DNA from: Peptacetobacter hiranonis
GTDB lineage: Bacteria > Bacillota > Clostridia > Peptostreptococcales > Peptostreptococcaceae
Assembly: GCF_008151785.1 (NCBI RefSeq)
Contig: NZ_CP036523.1
Location: 930,001 to 994,000 of the forward strand
Direction: 5' to 3'
Length of the DNA: 64,000 bases
The notes below the pieces were generated by a model. That model did not search any database, was not told where the DNA came from, and saw only the letters and a list, made by a program, of their open reading frames with translations. This document shows, one piece after another, positions 53,202 to 62,238 of the stretch (the first letter of the stretch is position 1; every line of letters starts with the position of its first letter). Position numbers and translations under genes: made by a program.

Positions 53202-54074
53202 ATGCATATAAATATGAAATACTATATTGTTTCAATTGGTGCAATATTCCTAGCCTTAGGAATAGGGATACTTGTTGGATTCAATTTAAACAATAACGAA
53301 GAAATGAATAAACAGCAGGCAGCGATAATAGAGCAGCTTGACGAAGAATTCAGCAGTATAAAAGAGGAAAATGATACAATATCAGCAGATTTAAAAAATA
53401 CTGATAAAAAATACAATGCTTTAGTGGCTTATGTAAATGAAAATGCAGATGCTCTAATGACTGGCTCTTTATCAGGGAAAAAAGTAGCTGTTGTATCTAC
53501 TTATGGTAGAACAGAAAATGTAGACAAATTAAAAGAAATAATAAATCAGTATGATGGCTCAGTAGCCTTTGAATTAATATTTAATAAAGAAATAACTGAT
53601 AAAGAATTAATCAAAGAAGCAGCTGAAAAAACTGGAGAAAAATTTAAATCAACTGAAGATGTAGTGAATTATGTATTCGACATAGTAAAAAGAGGTAACG
53701 CTGAATCTTTAGCTCCACTAGAAGAATTAAAAATGATAGACTTAAACTCTGAAAGTGAAGATATTGCAAACTTCTCATCTGTTGTAATATCAGCATTATC
53801 AGAATCATCAGATCCAGCAAAACAGTTCAATGAACTTGACAAATTTGTAGTATCAAAATTAAAATCTGAAAACAAATATGTAGTTGAAGCACAGTCAAAA
53901 GGAGCTAAAACTTCATATGTTGAGCAGTATGCTAAAAATAAAGCAGCAACTGTAGATAATATAGATGAAAAAACAGGAGTACTTTCTTTAGTAGCTCTAA
54001 TACAGGATGAAAATCTTGTAGGTAATTTCGGAAGATTAGATACAGCATCTTCTCTAATCCCAATGGAAAAATAA
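53202..54074 (+). CDS. SteB/MctB-like envelope protein (copper transporter family label)
   Basis: A 290-residue protein with one N-terminal membrane anchor (YYIVSIGAIFLALGIGILVG), an immediate coiled coil (about residues 30-75), then an outward-facing domain beginning GKKVAVVSTYG. It matches the DUF3186 family, called copper transporter MctB in mycobacteria and SteB in corynebacteria. Coupling to steA makes the division role more likely than copper transport. AGGAGGAAAAAT precedes the ATG. Confidence 0.82.
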   Translation: MHINMKYYIVSIGAIFLALGIGILVGFNLNNNEEMNKQQAAIIEQLDEEFSSIKEENDTISADLKNTDKKYNALVAYVNENADALMTGSLSGKKVAVVSTYGRTENVDKLKEIINQYDGSVAFELIFNKEITDKELIKEAAEKTGEKFKSTEDVVNYVFDIVKRGNAESLAPLEELKMIDLNSESEDIANFSSVVISALSESSDPAKQFNELDKFVVSKLKSENKYVVEAQSKGAKTSYVEQYAKNKAATVDNIDEKTGVLSLVALIQDENLVGNFGRLDTASSLIPMEK

Positions 54075-54084
54075 GGAGAAAAAA

Positions 54085-54783
54085 ATGGAACATTATACAA
54101 GTATAATAATGCCAGCTTTTAACGAGGGTAGCAGAATAAAGGCTACCCTTGAAGGAATAGTTGGTATAGATGAAATAAATGAAATAATAGTTGTCGATGA
54201 CGGATCTTCAGACAATACTGAGTCAGAAGCAAAGAGTGTAGACAGCAAAAAGGTAAAAGTATTTAGACTTGATAAAAATAGAGGTAAAGGATATGCCCTT
54301 AACTTTGGTCTAAAAGAAGCTCTAAAAAATGCCGATATAATAGGATTTTTAGATGCAGATTTAGGGTCTTGTTCTTCAGAAGTAATAAAAATAATAAAAC
54401 CAGTATTTGATGACGAGGCAGATGTAACAATAGCACAGTTCCCTGGAGCTAAGAAAAAGGGTGGTTTAGGACTTGTAAAAGGACTAGCTAAAGAATCTGT
54501 ATATGAAATGACAGGTGTTGAATTAAATGCCAGTATATCAGGTCAGAGAATATTCAAAAAAGAAGTAATAGAAAGATTTGATACAATACCTTATGGATAC
54601 GGTGTCGAAGTTGGTATGTCTATAGACATATTAAAATGGGGATACAGAATTAAAGAAGTTCCAGTGGAAATGACTCACAATGAAACTGGAAGAGATTTAA
54701 AAGGATTTATCCACAGAGGTAAACAGTATTACCATATTAAAAAAGTTGTAAAACAGAAGAAAAAGGAATGGGGTGCTAAGTAA
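54085..54783 (+). CDS. Family 2 glycosyltransferase
   Basis: A 232-residue GT-A fold enzyme with SIIMPAFNEGSRIKATLEG, VVDDGSSDNT (nucleotide-sugar binding), NRGKGYALNFGLKEAL and the metal-binding DLDADLG-like IGFLDADLGSCSSE. There are no membrane helices, so it probably acts on the cytoplasmic face, perhaps on a polyprenyl phosphate. It lies between the SteB-like gene and a MraY-type gene with a 1-base overlap at its end, suggesting a shared glycan pathway. Substrate unknown. Confidence 0.85.
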   Translation: MEHYTSIIMPAFNEGSRIKATLEGIVGIDEINEIIVVDDGSSDNTESEAKSVDSKKVKVFRLDKNRGKGYALNFGLKEALKNADIIGFLDADLGSCSSEVIKIIKPVFDDEADVTIAQFPGAKKKGGLGLVKGLAKESVYEMTGVELNASISGQRIFKKEVIERFDTIPYGYGVEVGMSIDILKWGYRIKEVPVEMTHNETGRDLKGFIHRGKQYYHIKKVVKQKKKEWGAK

Positions 54784-55607
54784 TGGCAGATATATACATT
54801 ATGCTTATACTTGCATTAGTAGGATTTGTAGGTACTCTTCTTATAATTCCTATGTTCAAAAAAATGTTAATAGAAGGCGAAATAGTTAGACCTAACTACA
54901 AACAGGATATGATACCTGTAAGTATGGGGATAGTATTCGTTCCAATGCTTGTTATATCAGCTATGGTGCTTGCGTATATAGATAGAGATCCAGAACATAT
55001 GAAATACTTATTTATGTTCTTATTTGCAGCTTTATCTATGTCATTTGCAGGGATAATGGACGATATAATAGGAAATAGAAATGTAAGTGGTTTAAAAGGA
55101 CATTTCAAAAGTCTTTTTAAAGGAACTCTTACAACAGGTGGATTTAAGGCGCTTTACGGTGGATTTGTTGGATTATTAATATCAGTAGTACTAACAAGAA
55201 GCATACCTGAAATAGTTTTAAATACACTTATAATAGCACTTTCTACAAATCTTATGAACTTAATGGATTTAAGACCAGGTAGAGCTATAAAAGTTTATTT
55301 AGTTATAATGATTGTTATGATAGGTACACTTACTGGATTTACTAGAATATTACCATTCTTAATAGTTCCAGCAGTGCTTGCTTACTTTAATCAGGATTTA
55401 AAGGCAAAATGTATGATGGGAGATGCAGGTTCAAATGTTCTTGGAATATCAATAGGGATATTTATGGCATTTGGATATTCTATAAATGTTAAAATAGGAT
55501 GGCTAGTATTTTTAGTTCTTATTCACATTTTAACTGAAAAATATTCCCTAACTAAGATAATAGAAAAAAATAAAGTCCTTAATTTCTTGGACAGATTAGG
55601 AAGGTAG
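54783..55607 (+). CDS. MraY/WecA-type (GT4) phosphoglycosyltransferase-like membrane protein
   Basis: A 274-residue multi-pass membrane protein with the GT4/MraY family motifs GIMDDIIGNRNVSGLKGHF, NLMNLMDLRPGRA and MMGDAGSNVLGIS. Members transfer sugar phosphates to undecaprenyl phosphate. It is shorter than MraY (about 320) and has fewer helices, so the substrate and activity are uncertain. Its ATG overlaps the stop of the preceding glycosyltransferase gene by one base. Confidence 0.85.
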   Translation: MADIYIMLILALVGFVGTLLIIPMFKKMLIEGEIVRPNYKQDMIPVSMGIVFVPMLVISAMVLAYIDRDPEHMKYLFMFLFAALSMSFAGIMDDIIGNRNVSGLKGHFKSLFKGTLTTGGFKALYGGFVGLLISVVLTRSIPEIVLNTLIIALSTNLMNLMDLRPGRAIKVYLVIMIVMIGTLTGFTRILPFLIVPAVLAYFNQDLKAKCMMGDAGSNVLGISIGIFMAFGYSINVKIGWLVFLVLIHILTEKYSLTKIIEKNKVLNFLDRLGR

Positions 55608-55613
55608 TCATTT

Positions 55614-56684
55614 ATGTTGAGTAGAAAAATCGGCGAAGTAGTTGAAATAAAGAAACAAAATGGACAGCTTGACGATATAAGAGTTGAAATAAATGGAGAA
55701 ATATTTAGAGCATACAACTATCCTAAAATGACTGGAGAAGTAAAAGTTGGAGATAAGGTACTTCTAAATACTACAGCTGTAGAGCTTTCTCTTGGAACAG
55801 GTGGATACCACTATGTAATATCTAATTTAGATAATATGGAGGCTGATTTAGAAGGTCAGGGACATATAATGAAGCTTAGATATACTCCTATGCAGGTTAG
55901 GGTTGATTCTGTTGAGGATCATGAAAGCAAATACCACGATGTATTTGAAGAATTTGAAACACTTAATGGAATGCCAGTTGTAGTTGGAACTCTTCACAGT
56001 ATGTTAACTCCATTTGCAGCGACTTATAAAAGATTAAATCCAAACAAAAAACTAGTATACATAATGACAGATGGTGCTGCACTTCCTATATATTTCAGTA
56101 TGAATGCAGCTACACTAAAGGATAAAGGATTAATAGACTCTACAATAACATTTGGAAATGCTTTTGGTGGAGACTATGAATGTATAAATATATACACTGC
56201 TTTAATAACAGCTAAAGAAATAGTAAAGGCAGATGCTGTATTTATAAGTATGGGACCTGGAATTGCGGGGACTGGTACAAAATACGGGTTCACAGGTATA
56301 GAACAGGGACCTATATTAGATGCAATATCAAAACTAGGTGGTAGACCTATTGCGATACCTAGAATAAGCTTTGCTGATATGAGAGATAGACATAACGGTA
56401 TATCTCATCACAGTATAACTATATTTGGCGAAATAGTTAATGTAGAAGTTGAGATACCAATAACTATTTACAGTGAAGAAAAAGACAGTGTAATAAAAAA
56501 TCAAATTAAAGAAAATAATTTGGATAAAAAACATAAAATAGAATATATAGAAAATAATAGAACTAAAGACGATATAGATAGCTACGGATTAAAGGTTAAG
56601 AGTATGGGAAGAAACTATGAACAGGATAGTGAGTTCTTTGACTCAGCATCGTCTGCAGCGATTTATATAACAGAAAATAAATAA
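55614..56684 (+). CDS. DUF3866 family protein
   Basis: A 356-residue DUF3866 protein beginning MLSRKIGEVVEIKKQNGQLD with GGYHYVISNLDNMEADLEG, LHSMLTPFAATYKRLNP and SMGPGIAGTGTKYGFTG. It is a soluble, conserved protein of unknown function in Firmicutes and actinobacteria, usually in the steA neighbourhood. GGAAGGTAG precedes the ATG, seven bases after the previous stop, so it is co-transcribed. Confidence 0.85.
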   Translation: MLSRKIGEVVEIKKQNGQLDDIRVEINGEIFRAYNYPKMTGEVKVGDKVLLNTTAVELSLGTGGYHYVISNLDNMEADLEGQGHIMKLRYTPMQVRVDSVEDHESKYHDVFEEFETLNGMPVVVGTLHSMLTPFAATYKRLNPNKKLVYIMTDGAALPIYFSMNAATLKDKGLIDSTITFGNAFGGDYECINIYTALITAKEIVKADAVFISMGPGIAGTGTKYGFTGIEQGPILDAISKLGGRPIAIPRISFADMRDRHNGISHHSITIFGEIVNVEVEIPITIYSEEKDSVIKNQIKENNLDKKHKIEYIENNRTKDDIDSYGLKVKSMGRNYEQDSEFFDSASSAAIYITENK

Positions 56685-56772
56685 TTCTAAAATTTTGGGA
56701 TTAAAGAACCTGACTTTAAAAGATTTCGTATGAGGGCATACGATGTGTAAGAAATCGAATGAGGAGTTTAGG

Positions 56773-57651
56773 ATGGACAATTTAATAAAAGAATATATCG
56801 AGTATATAGAAAATAAAAGAAAATTATCTTTAAATACTGTTTCATCTTATAGGGCTGATTTAAAAAAATACAAGGATTATTTAGAAGAGAATAATATAGA
56901 TATTAAAGATGTTGTAGAAACAGATATATTAAACTACCTAGTTGAGCTAGAAAAGAACAATACATCTGTTTCTACTATAGCTAGAACAACATCATCTATA
57001 AAATCATTCCATGATTATTTATTCTTTAGCAAGATTTGCGCTATAGATCCTGCTAAAAATATTAAAAAGCCTAAGATAAAGAAAGAAACAGTAGAGATTT
57101 TAACAGAGGAAGAGATAGAAGCTCTTTTAAACTTTGAAAATTTAGATTCAAATAAATTAAAAAGAGATAAGGCTATATTTGAGGTGTTATACGGTACGGG
57201 GATGAAGGTATCTGAGCTGATAGACCTTAATGTAGAAGATGTAGATTTTGAAATGGGAAGTATAACATGTTCTTCAAGTAAGAATAAAAGGGTTATACCT
57301 CTTATAGATGTAACTAAAAAATATTTGGAGCTTTATGTAAATGAAGCTAGGGAAAATGTTGTTGCCGATGGAGAAAATGCTTTATTTGTAAGTGCGCTTG
57401 GACATAGATTTACAAGACAGGGATTATGGAAAATAATTAAAAAATATTCTAAGAAAGCTAATATAGATAAAAATATAAATCCAACAATGTTAAGACATTC
57501 ATTTGCAATACATATGATAAATAAGGGTGCTAATATAGCATCTGTAAATAAAATTCTAGGAAATACAAATTTATCTAGCATACAGTCGTATTTAAGCTGT
57601 ATAGACCAGAATATGAGGAAAGAAATGAATCTAAGACACCCTAGAAAATAA
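56773..57651 (+). CDS. XerD-like tyrosine recombinase lacking three catalytic residues
   Basis: A 292-residue protein in the XerD family, with an N-terminal SAM-like domain (YIENKRKLSLNTVSSYRADL) and a C-terminal catalytic domain. Aligned with XerD, the first catalytic Arg is Lys145 (GTGMKVSELI), the His of HxxR is Thr238 (NPTMLRH), the second His is Asn264 (ILGNTNLS); Arg241 and the nucleophile Tyr273 (QSYLS) remain. The frame is intact. The ATG at 56773 follows GAGGAGTTTAG. It ends the steA operon with its own terminator. It may be a structural or DNA-binding partner rather than an active recombinase. Confidence 0.85.
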   Translation: MDNLIKEYIEYIENKRKLSLNTVSSYRADLKKYKDYLEENNIDIKDVVETDILNYLVELEKNNTSVSTIARTTSSIKSFHDYLFFSKICAIDPAKNIKKPKIKKETVEILTEEEIEALLNFENLDSNKLKRDKAIFEVLYGTGMKVSELIDLNVEDVDFEMGSITCSSSKNKRVIPLIDVTKKYLELYVNEARENVVADGENALFVSALGHRFTRQGLWKIIKKYSKKANIDKNINPTMLRHSFAIHMINKGANIASVNKILGNTNLSSIQSYLSCIDQNMRKEMNLRHPRK

Positions 57652-57697
57652 ATACTGAGTACAAATAAAACGGAATTATAAAATACTTATAAAATAC

Positions 57698-57729
57698 AAA
57701 GTCTAGCATTATTTGTTAGACTTTTTTTT
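57698..57729 (+). terminator. Terminator after the XerD-like gene
   Basis: AGTCTA and TAGACT form a stem with an 11-base loop followed by eight T residues. Confidence 0.8.
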
Positions 57730-57788
57730 ATTATACTGTTATAATTTATAATTGCAGAGTTATAATCCAATTAAAAAGGAGAAAAAAT

Positions 57789-58856
57789 ATGAAAAAAAAG
57801 TTTTTAGTTATTTTGGTACTTTTTGTTGTAATAGCAGCATCTGGGGGTATATATTTTAAAAAGCGGTCTGGTGCATATGATGTAAATGAAGAAAAAAAGG
57901 TAGTAGTAAACATTCCATCTGGCTCTGGAACAGATAGTATAGCTGATATACTTAGTGATGCAAAACTTATAAAAAATAAATTAGTATTTAAGATAAATGT
58001 AAAAATGAGTGGCAAGGCATCTCAATTTAAAGCTGGAGAATATCAATTTGATCAATCATATACAAATGATGAGATTATAGATGATATAGCAGCAGGAAAG
58101 ATACATCATTCTGGTCCTAAAGTTACTGTAAAAGAGGGAGCTACTTCTGCTGAGATAATAGACGAGTTAGTTAAGAAAAAACTTGGTATTAAGGAAAATT
58201 ACGAAAAACTTATAAACAATCCAGATGAGTTTAGAGATAAGTATGAGTTTTTAAAAGATAAGAACATAAAAAGTTTAGAAGGATTTCTTTATCCTAGCAC
58301 ATATTTCTGCTCTGAAGGAGAGAGTGAAAGAGAAGTACTTTCTAGAATGCTTAATAAATTCGATGAAATATACAAATATAAAATAAAACCAGAAATGGAA
58401 AAACACAAAGACCTTAACTTCTACGATGTTATGAAAATGGCATCTATAGTAGAAAAAGAGGCTGTTTTAGATGAGGATAGACCTCTTATTGCGAGTGTAT
58501 TCTACAATAGATTAGCAAAAGATATGCTACTTCAATCTGATGCTACAGTTCAGTATGCGTTTAAGGAAAGAAAAAAGGTTGTTAGCTACAATGATTTAAA
58601 GGTTGAATCACCATACAATTCATATAAATACAAAGGGCTACCACCTACACCTATAGCAAACCCAGCCTGGGAATCAATAGAAGCAGCTATAAACCCTGCT
58701 GCTACAGAGTATTTATACTTTGTAGCTAAAGAAGATGGTGGAGGAAATAATTACGCTAAAACTTATGAAGAGCATTTAAAATACGAAAAACAGTATAAAG
58801 AACAGAGAGAAAAAAAGAAACAGGAAACTCAGAATAAAGAATCTGAGGCAAATTAA
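57789..58856 (+). CDS. mltG: Endolytic murein transglycosylase MltG
   Basis: MltG cleaves nascent glycan strands at the membrane, setting their length. The 355-residue YceG-like protein has an N-terminal membrane anchor (FLVILVLFVVIAASGGIYF), then FLYPSTY and the catalytic Glu in MASIVEKEAVLDEDRPLIAS, FYNRLAKDMLLQSDATVQYA and PTPIANPAWESIEAAINPA. AAAGGAG precedes the ATG. It starts the next unit with an O-methyltransferase and a U32 peptidase, a common Clostridia order. Confidence 0.94.
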   Translation: MKKKFLVILVLFVVIAASGGIYFKKRSGAYDVNEEKKVVVNIPSGSGTDSIADILSDAKLIKNKLVFKINVKMSGKASQFKAGEYQFDQSYTNDEIIDDIAAGKIHHSGPKVTVKEGATSAEIIDELVKKKLGIKENYEKLINNPDEFRDKYEFLKDKNIKSLEGFLYPSTYFCSEGESEREVLSRMLNKFDEIYKYKIKPEMEKHKDLNFYDVMKMASIVEKEAVLDEDRPLIASVFYNRLAKDMLLQSDATVQYAFKERKKVVSYNDLKVESPYNSYKYKGLPPTPIANPAWESIEAAINPAATEYLYFVAKEDGGGNNYAKTYEEHLKYEKQYKEQREKKKQETQNKESEAN

Positions 58857-58875
58857 TTAGAAGTGGAGAGATTTT

Positions 58876-59532
58876 ATGAGCAATATAGTAAACGACCTTG
58901 TTGAAGAATATATAAGGGAAACACTAGCTGAAAAAGATGGGTTACTCAAAGAATTAGAAGATTATGCCCACGAAAATAGTGTACCTATAATTCACAAAGA
59001 GGTATCAGATCTTTTAAAAGTTATATTAAAAATACATAGACCTAAGAGAATACTAGAAATAGGTTGTGCAATAGGGTATTCGTCAATATTCTTTGCATCT
59101 GTATTAGGTGGGGATGTTGAAATTATAACTACTGAAAGAAATGAAGTTATGATAGAAAAAGCAAAAGAAAACATAAAAAGAGCAGGACTTGAGGATAAGA
59201 TAACTATTCTTGAAGGAGATGCTGAAGAAACATTAAAAACAATAGATGGAGAATTTGATATGATCTTCATAGATGCAGCAAAAGGTCAGTATCAGTTATT
59301 CTTTGATCTTGTAATAGATAGACTAAAAAAAGGTGGACTTGTAGTTTCAGATAATATACTTTACAAAGGAATGGTTGCTCACGACGATTTCGTTGTAAGA
59401 AGAAAGAAAACAATAGTTAAGAGAATGAGAAATTATCTGGATTATATATGCACTTGTGATTATTTAAGCACATCTCTAATACCAATAGGAGACGGTGTAG
59501 CGTTAAGTTATAAAGAAGGAGAGAGAAAGTAA
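58876..59532 (+). CDS. Class I SAM-dependent O-methyltransferase
   Basis: A 218-residue protein of the catechol O-methyltransferase-like family 3, with ILEIGCAIGYSSIFFA for SAM binding, and FDMIFIDAAKGQYQLFFDL and VVSDNILYKG as the metal- and SAM-site motifs. In Firmicutes the product lies between mltG and a U32 peptidase; some homologues (TrmR) modify tRNA wobble uridine. GTGGAGAG precedes the ATG. A tRNA role is plausible but inferred. Confidence 0.87.
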   Translation: MSNIVNDLVEEYIRETLAEKDGLLKELEDYAHENSVPIIHKEVSDLLKVILKIHRPKRILEIGCAIGYSSIFFASVLGGDVEIITTERNEVMIEKAKENIKRAGLEDKITILEGDAEETLKTIDGEFDMIFIDAAKGQYQLFFDLVIDRLKKGGLVVSDNILYKGMVAHDDFVVRRKKTIVKRMRNYLDYICTCDYLSTSLIPIGDGVALSYKEGERK

Positions 59533-59534
59533 TC

Positions 59535-60782
59535 ATGGAAATGAAAAGAGCAGAATTATTGGCTCCAGCGGGAGACCTTGAAAAATTAAAAACTGCCATA
59601 ATATACGGTGCAGATGCTGTATATATAGGTGGAGAAGTATTTGGAATGAGATCAGCTGCTAAAAACTTCAGTATAGAAGATATGGCAGAAGGTGTTGAAT
59701 TCGCACACGCAAGAGGAAAAAAAGTATATGTAACAGTTAATATAATACCTCACAATGAAGACTTTAAATATTTAGATGAATATTTACTAGAATTACAGAG
59801 AATAGGAATAGATGCGATAATAGTATCTGACCCAGGGGTTATAAGTGTTGCTAAGAGAGTTGTTCCAGAAATGGAATTACATTTAAGTACTCAGGCTAAT
59901 ACTACAAACTTTGAAAGTGCTAATTTCTGGTACAACCAGGGAATAAAAAGAGTAGTTGTTGCTAGAGAAATGTCTTTTGAAGAAATAAAAGAAATAAGAG
60001 AAAAAACTCCAGATGATTTAGAAATAGAAGCATTCATGCACGGTGCAATGTGTATATCTTACTCAGGAAGATGCTTAATAAGTAACTACATGACAGGTAG
60101 AGAAGCTAATAAAGGTTCTTGTGCACAGTCATGCAGATGGCAGTATTACCTAATGGAAGAAAAAAGACCAGGTGAATACTTCCCAATATACGAAGACGAA
60201 AGAGGAACATTCTTCTTCAACTCAAAAGACCTTTGTATGATAGAACATATACCAGAACTTGTTGAATCAGGTATAATGAGTTTAAAAATAGAAGGAAGAA
60301 TGAAAACAGCTTACTATGTTGCAACAGTTGTTAGAGCATATAGAATGGCATTAGACGCATATTATGAAGATCCAGAAAACTGGAAATTCAACCCAATGTG
60401 GATGGAAGAACTTAAAAAAGGAAGTCACAGACACTTTACAACAGGATTCTATTTACACAAACCAGGTACAGAAGATCAGAACTACGAATCTGCATCTTAT
60501 GTAAGAAACTACGATTTCATAGGTGTTGTTAGAGGACATGATGAGGAAACTGGTCTTGCAATAGTAGAACAGAGAAATAAAATGTCTGTTGGAGAAGATA
60601 TAGAAATAATGGCTCCATACAAAGAAACTATGTACGCTAAGATATTAGAAATGTACAATGAAGATGGTGAGCCAATAGAATCAGCTCCACATCCAAGACA
60701 GATAGTAAAAATGAAACTAGATGTTCCAGTTGAAGAAGATTATATGCTTAGAAAACCTATAGAAGAAAAAATAGATAATTAA
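59535..60782 (+). CDS. U32 family peptidase (TrhP-like)
   Basis: A 415-residue protein with the U32 signature EAFMHGAMCISYSGRCLIS and the start ELLAPAGDLEKLKTAIIYGA. Homologues YrrN/YrrO and TrhP take part in 5-hydroxyuridine formation at tRNA wobble positions, and the adjacent TrmR-like methyltransferase fits that pathway. Codon use is strongly biased. AAGGAGAGAG precedes the ATG three bases after the methyltransferase stop. Confidence 0.88.
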   Translation: MEMKRAELLAPAGDLEKLKTAIIYGADAVYIGGEVFGMRSAAKNFSIEDMAEGVEFAHARGKKVYVTVNIIPHNEDFKYLDEYLLELQRIGIDAIIVSDPGVISVAKRVVPEMELHLSTQANTTNFESANFWYNQGIKRVVVAREMSFEEIKEIREKTPDDLEIEAFMHGAMCISYSGRCLISNYMTGREANKGSCAQSCRWQYYLMEEKRPGEYFPIYEDERGTFFFNSKDLCMIEHIPELVESGIMSLKIEGRMKTAYYVATVVRAYRMALDAYYEDPENWKFNPMWMEELKKGSHRHFTTGFYLHKPGTEDQNYESASYVRNYDFIGVVRGHDEETGLAIVEQRNKMSVGEDIEIMAPYKETMYAKILEMYNEDGEPIESAPHPRQIVKMKLDVPVEEDYMLRKPIEEKIDN

Positions 60783-60790
60783 TAAAAATT

Positions 60791-60829
60791 ATGGACTCTC
60801 TCTATATAATAGAGGGAGTCCATTTTTTT
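60791..60829 (+). terminator. Terminator after the U32 gene
   Basis: ATGGACTCTCTCTA and TAGAGGGAGTCCAT-like arms form a strong stem followed by a T-run. Confidence 0.88.
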
Positions 60830-60979
60830 ATTAATTGAAAAATTATACAGAATATTATTTTAGAAATTATAAGATTTATGATAAATTAAAAGTTGAGGAT
60901 AGATTAAAAATAAAAAATAATATTAAATGAATATAATAATGAAAATTTGATGATTATATATATTGAAAGGAGAAATTTT

Positions 60980-61834
60980 ATGGGAACAAATTCAGAAACA
61001 AGAATCTTTGCACTTTTAGGTCATCCAGTGAGTAATAGTTTTTCACCTAATATGCACAGTTATTTATTTGAAAAATACGGCGTAAATGGAGCGTATCTAT
61101 GTTTTGATATAGAGCCTAGAAAAATATACAAAACTGTAGAATCTATGAGAATTTTAAATGCAGTTGGATTTAATGTAACCATTCCATACAAGACGGATAT
61201 AATGGCGGGACTAGATGAGATAGATAGAAACGCAGAATTAATAGGTGCTGTAAATACTGTTAAAAATGAAGATGGAGTTTTAAAAGGGTACAATACAGAT
61301 GGAAGAGGATTTGTAAAAGCTATTATAGATAGAAACATATCTATAATAGGTAAGAGCGCTCTTATACTTGGTAGCGGTGGTGCATGTAGAAGTATCGCCA
61401 TTGAAATGGCATCTAACGGAATTGGAAAAATTGATATAAGAAATAGAAGCCTTGAAAATGCGGAAAAAATAGCTAAAAGAGTAAATTCTGTATTTGGTAC
61501 AGAGGTTGTATATTCAAAAGAGGTAGTCACTAAGAATGATTTAGAAAAATATGATTTTCTGATAAATACTACTCCAATAGGTATGGAAAGCAAAGAATGC
61601 CCTATAGACGAGGGTATAGAGGTGGATAGCGATATAGTAGTATACGATATAGTATATAAGCCTCATAGAACCAATTTAATCAAATGGGCGGAAAAAAATA
61701 ACTTAAAAGTTATACATGGAATAGATATGCTTATAAATCAAGGTATAGATGCATTTGAAATATGGACTGGTAAAAAGGTTGATTCAGAAGATGAAGAGAT
61801 TCTAAAGGAGATGTTCCAATCTGAAAGAATCTAA
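60980..61834 (+). CDS. aroE: Shikimate dehydrogenase
   Basis: AroE reduces 3-dehydroshikimate in aromatic amino-acid synthesis. The 284-residue protein has LLGHPVSNSFSPNMHSYLFE, NVTIPYKTDIM with the catalytic Lys, GAVNTVKNEDGVLKGYNTDG, the dinucleotide-binding LGSGGACRSIAIEM and MLINQGIDAFEIWTG. The ATG at 60980 follows AAAGGAG. It stands ahead of the type IV pilin-like genes; aro and pilus genes are neighbours in several Clostridia. Confidence 0.95.
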   Translation: MGTNSETRIFALLGHPVSNSFSPNMHSYLFEKYGVNGAYLCFDIEPRKIYKTVESMRILNAVGFNVTIPYKTDIMAGLDEIDRNAELIGAVNTVKNEDGVLKGYNTDGRGFVKAIIDRNISIIGKSALILGSGGACRSIAIEMASNGIGKIDIRNRSLENAEKIAKRVNSVFGTEVVYSKEVVTKNDLEKYDFLINTTPIGMESKECPIDEGIEVDSDIVVYDIVYKPHRTNLIKWAEKNNLKVIHGIDMLINQGIDAFEIWTGKKVDSEDEEILKEMFQSERI

Positions 61835-61852
61835 AAATAGAGGGTGATGTAA

Positions 61853-62238
61853 ATGGGTTCCTAAAACTTAATAAACGCAGAGGTGGATTTATAATAACTG
61901 ATGCAATTATTGCGGTGTCTATATTATTTCTAGCTATGTATTTATTTTCTACATTCAATAATAATACAAACTTTATCCTAAACAAAGAAAAAGAATACAA
62001 AGAACTTGTGTACATGGCAGAAAAAGAGCTTAATTTAGAACTTGATAATATAAAAAATGGAAAATTTAATACAAAAGATAAATTTGAAAGTAGTTCAAAT
62101 CCAAATGAAGTAATGATAAGTAAACGTATTGATATTATAGACAAGCCTAGAGGTGTATACTTGGTTACAATAGATCTTAAAAAAGGCGATGAAAGTATCA
62201 AATTGCAAGGATATGAGAGATATGCACATGTTGAATAA
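61853..62238 (+). pseudogene. Type IV pilin-like gene 1, start codon out of frame
   Basis: The frame encodes a prepilin-like N-terminus KRRGGFIITDAIIAV and a hydrophobic helix, then a charged domain of about 90 residues. AGAGGGTGAT and ATG at 61853 are well placed, but the ATG frame stops after three codons (ATG GGT TCC TAA). The prepilin frame has no ATG, GTG or TTG until 61915, after the processing site. One extra G after ATGGG would give a continuous start MGFLKLNKRRG. Either the gene is off (phase variant or mutation), it uses frameshifting, or there is a sequence error. Confidence 0.65.
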
